Below are positions 59,325 to 64,000 of a stretch of DNA of 64,000 bases, in pieces. Below the pieces are notes generated by a model. The model saw only the letters and a list, made by a program, of their open reading frames with translations, searched no databases and was not told the origin of the DNA. The stretch lies in the NCBI GenBank assembly GCA_902797435.1, contig CADBSV010000029.1, positions 1-64,000 on the forward strand, written 5' to 3'. Every line of letters begins with the position of its first letter. The stretch's first letter is position 1. Made by a program: the position numbers and the translations under genes. Origin of the DNA: an uncultured Bacteroidia bacterium (GTDB lineage: Bacteria > Bacteroidota > Bacteroidia > Bacteroidales > UBA932).

Positions 59325-60166
59325 TTGAGTATCCTTTTGATCCTGTTGGCTTCGGTAATCAGTTCTCCCAGCCGCTGCTCGTCCGCATCGGCGATGGCAT
59401 CCCGGAACGCCTGCATCTTGTCGATATAGGTGTCCACCACCTCCAGCACGTTCTCGCGGTTGTGCTTCAATATGGGTTTCCACATTACGGGGGAGCTTTT
59501 GGCAAGCCTCACGGTGGAGGAGAAACCTCCGGATGCGAGGTCGAAGATATGCTTTTCGTCCCGCTCCTTGTCCAGTACGGTAAGCGCGAGGGCGAAAGAG
59601 GTGACGTGTGAGATGTGCGACACGTAGGCTACATGCAGGTCGTGGTCGGAAGCCGGCAGCCTGGAAACCCTCATATTGAGGACGTCATAGAGCCTTTCCG
59701 CCACTTCCAGGGCATCGGGAGAAGAAGCTTCGGCATCGCAGAAAATGCATGCCCTGCCGTCGAAGAGCCCCGGTTCGGCCGCCCACGGACCGGAATACTC
59801 GGTGCCTGCCATGGGGTGAGTGGCTACATAACGCTTCCTGGCCGGGTGCGAGGACGCCGCCTTGCAGAGCGGCTCCTTTACCGAACAGACGTCAAGCACC
59901 GTCTTGGACGTTCCCTCAACCAGATCCAGCACCCGGGGAAGAAGGATAATGGCGGCATCGACCGGAACGGCCAGCACGACGACGTCGCTGCGGCGCACGC
60001 ACTCCTGAAGGGGCAGCACGGCCGAAACGAGCCCGAGCCGCAGGGCGGCATCCGATGCGACGGGGTCCTTTTCCACACCCGTCACCTCCGCGGCAAAACC
60101 GCGAAGCCGCAGGTCCAGCGCCATTGAGCCTCCTATGAGGCCGGGTCCTATGATTCCGACATTCAT
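59321..60166 (-). CDS. tyrA: Prephenate dehydrogenase
   Basis: A 281-residue NAD-dependent TyrA that oxidatively decarboxylates prephenate on the way to tyrosine. The Rossmann motif GIIGPGLIGGSMA starts at residue 4. THPMAGTEYSG holds the substrate-binding His, and YVSHISHVTSFALAL the second conserved His. No ACT or mutase domain is attached. It overlaps the aminotransferase upstream by four bases and the DAHP synthase downstream at GTGA, so all three are translationally coupled. Confidence 0.94.
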   Translation of the reverse strand: MNVGIIGPGLIGGSMALDLRLRGFAAEVTGVEKDPVASDAALRLGLVSAVLPLQECVRRSDVVVLAVPVDAAIILLPRVLDLVEGTSKTVLDVCSVKEPLCKAASSHPARKRYVATHPMAGTEYSGPWAAEPGLFDGRACIFCDAEASSPDALEVAERLYDVLNMRVSRLPASDHDLHVAYVSHISHVTSFALALTVLDKERDEKHIFDLASGGFSSTVRLAKSSPVMWKPILKHNRENVLEVVDTYIDKMQAFRDAIADADEQRLGELITEANRIKRILK

Positions 60167-61320
60167 AATATCGCCTTTATCTTCTGTACGGCCCTCTCAT
60201 ACTCGGGAACGTTCTTGCAGAGGGATATCCTCAGGTAGCCCCTGCCGCGGCTTCCGAAGATGTCGCCGGGAGTGATGAACACCCCTGCCTTGTGAAGTAT
60301 CTCGTCGGACTTTGCAAGAGAATCTCCGCCGACGTATCCCCAGAGGAAAAGGCCCTGTGAGTGAGGATTGTAGCGGGCTCCGAGAAGGTCCATTATCTTG
60401 GAGGCCGCCTCCCTGCGGCGACGGTATTCGGCATTCAGGGACTCGAACCATTCCGGCCCCTGCGCCAGGGCCCTCGTCGCCGCTATCTGCATGGGGCGGA
60501 ACATGCCCGAATCCATCTGGCTCTTTACCTTGAGCAGCTCCGACACGTAGCCGGCCGCGCCGACGACCACACCTATGCGCCATCCGCTCATGTTGTGGGC
60601 CTTGCTCAGGGAATTGAGCTCAATCGCACAGTCGAAAGCCCCCGGAACCGAAAGGATTGAAAGGGGCTTCTCGCTCAGCACGAAACTGTAGGGATTGTCG
60701 TTTACGATGAGTATTCCGTGCCTCCTGCCGAAATCCACCAGCTTTGCAAAAAGCTCGGGAGTTGCGGGGGCGCCGGTCGGCATTCCCGGGTAATTGGTCC
60801 ACATGAGCTTAACCCCGCTGAGGTCCATCCGCTCGAGCTTTTCGAAATCCGGCTGCCAGCCAAGGGATTCCTCCAGATCGTAGGGAAGCATCTCCGCCTG
60901 ACACAGGGCGGCCGAAGACGAATAGGTGGGATAGCCCGGATTGGGCACCAGCACCTTGTCTCCTTTGTTAAGGAACGCCAGCGATACGATGAGAATGCCT
61001 TCCTTCGAGCCTACAAGCGGCTGCACCTGGGTGGTAAAGTCGAGCTGCACTCCGTACCAGCGGGCATACCAGTCGGCGAATGCCTTGCGCAGCTCAGCCG
61101 TACCGCGATAGTCCTGATAAGCGTGGACCCCGTCCTTCTGCGCCTCTTCGCAGAGGGCGTCTATGGCTTCCTGCGGAGGCCTTCCGTTCGGAGCCCCGAT
61201 ACCGAGGTTGATGACCGGTTCGGTGCGGCCGTCCGCATTCATGGCGGCAATCTGGCGATTCTTGGTGGAGAAGTAATATTCGCGCACGTCAGCAGTGCGC
61301 TCTGCAGGGGATATTATCAT
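60163..61320 (-). CDS. Class I/II aminotransferase of the aromatic amino acid operon
   Basis: A 385-residue fold-type I PLP enzyme. Motifs: NLGIGAPNGRPPQEAI, PNPGYPTYSS, TNYPGMPTGAPAT, and the PLP lysine in ELNSLSKAHNMSGWRIGVVVG. The C terminus has FGSRGRGYLRISLC with the carboxylate-binding Arg. With tyrA and aroG/chorismate mutase beside it, it most likely transaminates phenylpyruvate, hydroxyphenylpyruvate or prephenate. A pheA-type dehydratase, often next to it in relatives, is absent from this window. Confidence 0.88.
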   Translation of the reverse strand: MIISPAERTADVREYYFSTKNRQIAAMNADGRTEPVINLGIGAPNGRPPQEAIDALCEEAQKDGVHAYQDYRGTAELRKAFADWYARWYGVQLDFTTQVQPLVGSKEGILIVSLAFLNKGDKVLVPNPGYPTYSSSAALCQAEMLPYDLEESLGWQPDFEKLERMDLSGVKLMWTNYPGMPTGAPATPELFAKLVDFGRRHGILIVNDNPYSFVLSEKPLSILSVPGAFDCAIELNSLSKAHNMSGWRIGVVVGAAGYVSELLKVKSQMDSGMFRPMQIAATRALAQGPEWFESLNAEYRRRREAASKIMDLLGARYNPHSQGLFLWGYVGGDSLAKSDEILHKAGVFITPGDIFGSRGRGYLRISLCKNVPEYERAVQKIKAIL

Positions 61321-61889
61321 TTGTAGAGGTCTTGATTATAGTCGAACAGGAAACTGCAGTCTTTCAGAAGTGGGTTGCAGGAGTCCTTTTCGGAAAGGAT
61401 CACCTTGTCCGAAGGAAGCTTCCAGTCTATTCCGAGGGAAGGATCGTCCCAGGCTATGCCCGCCTCGGCTCCGGGAGCATAGAAGCGGTCGCATTTGTAC
61501 TGGAACACCGCAGTTTCGCTGAGGACGCTGAATCCATGGGCGAAGCCCCTGGGGATAAAGAACTGCAGATGGTTCTCACCGCTGAGTTCCACGGCTACAT
61601 GCATGCCGAATGTGGGACTTCCCCGGCGGATGTCGACAACAACGTCGAGCACCCTGCCTTCGAGGACCCTTACGAGCTTGCTTTGGGAATGTTCACCCTT
61701 TTGGAAATGCAGCCCCCTCACGACTCCGAAGCAGGAGCGGCTTTCATTGTCCTGACAGAAATCGACGGGACGTACGGCCTGCGCGAAATCCCGGCTGTTC
61801 CAGGCTTCGAAAAAATAGCCCCTGGAATCCCCGAAAACACGCGGATGGATAATTTCGACCCCTGGTATTGCGGTATGTTCAATTTCCAT
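61317..61889 (-). CDS. rfbC: dTDP-4-dehydrorhamnose 3,5-epimerase
   Basis: A 190-residue cupin-fold RmlC, third step of dTDP-L-rhamnose synthesis. Seen are GVEIIHPRVFGDSRGYFFEAWNSRDF, VVRGLHFQKGEHSQ with catalytic His, DIRRGSPTFG, and FFIPRGFAHGFSVLSE. It overlaps rfbD by 11 bases and the aminotransferase by four, so rhamnose and aromatic genes form one transcript. rfbA and rfbB are not in the window. Confidence 0.95.
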   Translation of the reverse strand: MEIEHTAIPGVEIIHPRVFGDSRGYFFEAWNSRDFAQAVRPVDFCQDNESRSCFGVVRGLHFQKGEHSQSKLVRVLEGRVLDVVVDIRRGSPTFGMHVAVELSGENHLQFFIPRGFAHGFSVLSETAVFQYKCDRFYAPGAEAGIAWDDPSLGIDWKLPSDKVILSEKDSCNPLLKDCSFLFDYNQDLYK

Positions 61890-62775
61890 TTATCTGTGCC
61901 ATGCATTTTTTCAGGGAATCGTACCAGTGCGGTATCGCAACCCCGAATGTTTTCCGGACGAGCGTCTTGTCCAGCACCGAATAGTGCGGACGCCTGGCCT
62001 TGGAAGGATAGTCCGCACTGCGGCATGGACTTATCTCGCAGCTGTTGCCGGAAAGGTCCCTTACCGCGGTTGCGAAATCGTACCAGGAAGTGACGCCGAG
62101 ATTGGTGTAATTGTAGGTGCCGGTATGCCCTAACTTGCGGGAGCCGATAATCTCCACTATGAACGATGCCAGATCATCGGCGAAAGTGGGGGTTCCCACC
62201 TGGTCGCAGACCACGCGTAGGGAATCCCGGTCGCGGGTGAGGCCGTTCATGGTTTTTACGAAGTTGCGGCCGTAACGGGAATACAGCCATGCAGTGCGCA
62301 GTATGATGGCGCTGCAGGCGCTGTCCTTCACGGCCTTTTCGCCGGAGAGCTTGGAGGCTCCGTAAACATTGGAGGGGGCCGGGACGGCATCTTCCCTTAT
62401 AGGCTCGCAGGCCTGCCCGGAGAAGATGTAATCGGTGGATATGTGTATGAGAGTGGCCCTGCGGGCCCTGCAGACGGAAGCGAGTATCCGCGGCACCTCG
62501 CCGTTGAGGAGAGCCGCAGCGCCCGGATTTCCTTCCGCCCCGTCAACATCGGTGTAGCCGGCGCAGTTTATGATGATGTCAATTTTCTCGCTGTCGCAGA
62601 CTATCTCCACCGCCCCCTGGTTGGTGACATCGAGATAGACCGTCTCCTCTCCCGGGAAGGAGGTTATATCCGTGAAGATATAACGGTCGCCGCTGCCTTT
62701 CGCCGCCGCACGCAGGGCGCATCCGAGCTGGCCGTTGCCTCCGGTTACGAGAACATTGAGTCTTTTCTTTTCCAT
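61879..62775 (-). CDS. rfbD: dTDP-4-dehydrorhamnose reductase
   Basis: A 298-residue short-chain dehydrogenase (RmlD) that makes dTDP-L-rhamnose. The ATG at 62775 starts MEKKRLNVLVTGGNGQLG; the longer frame adds 17 unrelated residues across the promoter. Conserved are the GxxGxxG loop, CAGYTDVDGAEGNP, STDYIFSG, and the catalytic YGASKLSGEKAV. It is the first gene of the minus-strand operon. Its -7 box lies only seven bases before the ATG. Confidence 0.95.
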   Translation of the reverse strand: MEKKRLNVLVTGGNGQLGCALRAAAKGSGDRYIFTDITSFPGEETVYLDVTNQGAVEIVCDSEKIDIIINCAGYTDVDGAEGNPGAAALLNGEVPRILASVCRARRATLIHISTDYIFSGQACEPIREDAVPAPSNVYGASKLSGEKAVKDSACSAIILRTAWLYSRYGRNFVKTMNGLTRDRDSLRVVCDQVGTPTFADDLASFIVEIIGSRKLGHTGTYNYTNLGVTSWYDFATAVRDLSGNSCEISPCRSADYPSKARRPHYSVLDKTLVRKTFGVAIPHWYDSLKKCMAQINGN

Positions 62776-62782
62776 ATTCTTG

Positions 62783-62800
62783 CAAAAATAACTATTTTTG
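62783..62800. promoter_or_regulatory. Back-to-back -7 boxes for rfbD and rnhA
   Basis: TATTTTTG occurs on the minus strand (62790-62783) and on the plus strand (62793-62800), separated by two bases. Together they form the palindrome CAAAAATAACTATTTTTG. Each box lies six or seven bases from its ATG. Neither side has a clear TTTG at -33. Confidence 0.5.
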
Positions 62801-62806
62801 TGCAAA

Positions 62807-63289
62807 ATGGAAACAGAGCGAACCATATACCTTTACACCGACGGAGCCGCCTCCGGAAACCCCGGCCCGGGCGGCTGGGGAGCGGTCCTCAAATGCGGCA
62901 GCCTCCGAAAGGAGATGTCGGGAGGGTTCCGCCTCACCACCAACAACCGGATGGAACTGCTCGCGGTGATAATGGGGCTCGAGGCCATAAAATGGAACAA
63001 TGCTACGGTGGAAGTCTGGAGCGATTCTTCCTATGTGGTCAAGGCGGTCTCCGAAGGCTGGCTTCCGAAATGGATAGCGACAGGGTTCAAAAAGAAAAAG
63101 AACAAAGACCTATGGCTCCGTTTCCAGGACGTTTATTCGCGGCACAACGTTACTTTCCACTGGCTCAAAGGCCATGCAGGGCATCCCGAAAACGAGTGCT
63201 GCGACCGTCTTGCCGTCCAGGCATACGGCGCCCCCGATCTCCCGGAAGACGAGGGCTACTCTCAAGATCAGGAAGAAAAATTGTTTTGA
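62807..63289 (+). CDS. rnhA: Ribonuclease HI
   Basis: Degrades the RNA strand of RNA-DNA hybrids, including R-loops and Okazaki primers. It is 160 residues from the ATG at 62807; an in-frame TTG nine bases upstream overlaps the -7 box. The four catalytic acidic residues are visible: Asp in YLYTDGAASGNPG, Glu in NNRMELLAVI, Asp in VWSDSSYVV, and the late Asp in NECCDRLAV. The basic protrusion GFKKKKNKDLW is present. It is followed by pdxA after six bases. Confidence 0.95.
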   Translation: METERTIYLYTDGAASGNPGPGGWGAVLKCGSLRKEMSGGFRLTTNNRMELLAVIMGLEAIKWNNATVEVWSDSSYVVKAVSEGWLPKWIATGFKKKKNKDLWLRFQDVYSRHNVTFHWLKGHAGHPENECCDRLAVQAYGAPDLPEDEGYSQDQEEKLF

Positions 63290-63295
63290 TTTGAT

Positions 63296-64000
63296 ATGGA
63301 AAACAGGAAACCGGTCGTCGGGATAACCCAGGGCGACAGCAACGGAATAGGGTATGAAGTCATAATCAAGGCTCTTGCGGACCCGCGTATCCTTGACATG
63401 CTCACCCCTGTGGTATATGGTTCATCCAAAATCTTCGGCTTCTACAAGAAGACAGTCCACGAAGTGGAGCATCTCGACACAAATGTGATAACCTCGGCCA
63501 AAGAGGCCTTCCCCAAGCGCATCAACGTACTCAACTGCCTGCCGGAAAACGTATTTGCCGAGCCGGGCGGCGCCACCCCCGATTCGGCCAAGGCGGCGGT
63601 CACATCCCTCGAATACGCCGTAAGGGACCTGAAGGCCGGGCTCATCGACGTGCTCGTCACCGGCCCCATCAACAAACGCAGCGTAGTGGATGCCGGATTC
63701 GGTTTCCCGGGACATACCGAGTTCCTTCAGCAGGCATTCGGAGTCGGGGACGTCACAATGTTCATGATATCCCAGAGGCTGAAGGTGGGCGTGGTAACGG
63801 GGCATATTCCTCTCAGCGAGGTCCCCGGCGCAATCACCCGGGAAAAGATAATCAGCAAACTGCGCCTCATGAAAGCCTCCCTCGAGCAGGATTTCGGAAT
63901 AGATGACCCGCGCATCGGGGTGCTGAGCCTCAACCCGCACAGCGGGGACAGCGGGCTTCTCGGAAGCGAAGAGCAGAATATAATCATCCCCGCCGTAAAG
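63296..64000 (+). CDS. pdxA: 4-hydroxythreonine-4-phosphate dehydrogenase (partial, 3' end outside the window)
   Basis: The reading frame is open from the ATG at 63296 to the end of the window (235 codons). It encodes PdxA, which oxidises 4-phosphohydroxythreonine in the DXP-dependent pyridoxal-phosphate pathway. Translated landmarks are PVVGITQGDSNGIGYEV at the N terminus, VLVTGPINKRSV, GFPGHTEFL with the first metal-binding His, and VTGHIPLSEV with the second. The third metal His should lie beyond the window. It is co-transcribed with rnhA. Confidence 0.92.
   Translation, partial: MENRKPVVGITQGDSNGIGYEVIIKALADPRILDMLTPVVYGSSKIFGFYKKTVHEVEHLDTNVITSAKEAFPKRINVLNCLPENVFAEPGGATPDSAKAAVTSLEYAVRDLKAGLIDVLVTGPINKRSVVDAGFGFPGHTEFLQQAFGVGDVTMFMISQRLKVGVVTGHIPLSEVPGAITREKIISKLRLMKASLEQDFGIDDPRIGVLSLNPHSGDSGLLGSEEQNIIIPAVK

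Noticed and set aside
59325..59483. N-terminal extension of the DAHP synthase/chorismate mutase
   Set aside because: The 53 extra codons are out-of-frame tyrA sequence. The GTG at 59324 overlaps the tyrA stop and begins the conserved domain.

Overview
The window looks like a chromosomal segment of a Bacteroidota bacterium, most likely of the order Bacteroidales. The evidence is a SusC/SusD pair with a FecR/ECF-sigma couple, two GH92 mannosidase-type enzymes, a DAHP synthase-chorismate mutase fusion, many lipoprotein signal peptides, and repeated promoters of the TTTG-N18-21-TAnnTTTG type. Genus cannot be fixed from the sequence alone. No rRNA, tRNA, transposase or cas gene was seen.

Layout. 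1-9.0 kb is core: two outer-membrane beta-barrels, ileS-dksA-like-lspA (minus), cvpA-tsaB (plus), and greA-HIT-thioredoxin-fold lipoprotein (minus). 9.1-39.9 kb is accessory and visibly more AT-rich than its flanks. It holds an Rpn-type PD-(D/E)XK protein, then two carbohydrate loci. Locus A (10.3-26.1 kb, minus) is a polysaccharide-utilisation-type operon: membrane protein, FecR, SusC, SusD, an EEP phosphodiesterase-like lipoprotein, a PKD/beta-propeller lipoprotein, an SGNH hydrolase, a GLUG-repeat lipoprotein, an ECF sigma factor and a divergent GH92. A GLUG paralogue is transcribed divergently (26.4-29.6 kb). Locus B (29.6-39.7 kb) has a LacI-type regulator. Convergent to it is a tightly coupled operon: MFS transporter, GmhA, GH92, an HldE-type kinase fused to a HAD phosphatase, and two deoxyhypusine-synthase-fold proteins. 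A second secreted EEP enzyme diverges from that operon. A 36-bp perfect direct repeat, part of a longer two-copy element, lies at 10087 and 39775 and brackets both loci.

39.9-64 kb is core again. One long minus-strand operon joins xseA-xseB to a glycogen set (glgB, debranching enzyme, GT4 synthase, GH57, glgP) and ribF. Next come a MATE exporter and an MscS-type channel. A plus-strand aldo/keto reductase and PatB-type lyase follow. Then comes a minus-strand operon rfbD-rfbC-aminotransferase-tyrA-aroG/CM-DUF3737. The window ends with plus-strand rnhA and a truncated pdxA.

The most interesting unit is locus B. A GmhA with both catalytic residues intact and an HldE-type kinase normally belong to heptose biosynthesis for LPS. 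Here they sit in an apparently sugar-induced operon with a transporter and a GH92, without a nucleotidyltransferase. My inference is a pathway for using or remodelling a manno-configured heptose or a related sugar, with the two DHS-fold proteins as unassigned enzymes. A LacI-type operator (TTAA-n-CG-n-TTAA core) sits just downstream of the predicted start of this operon.
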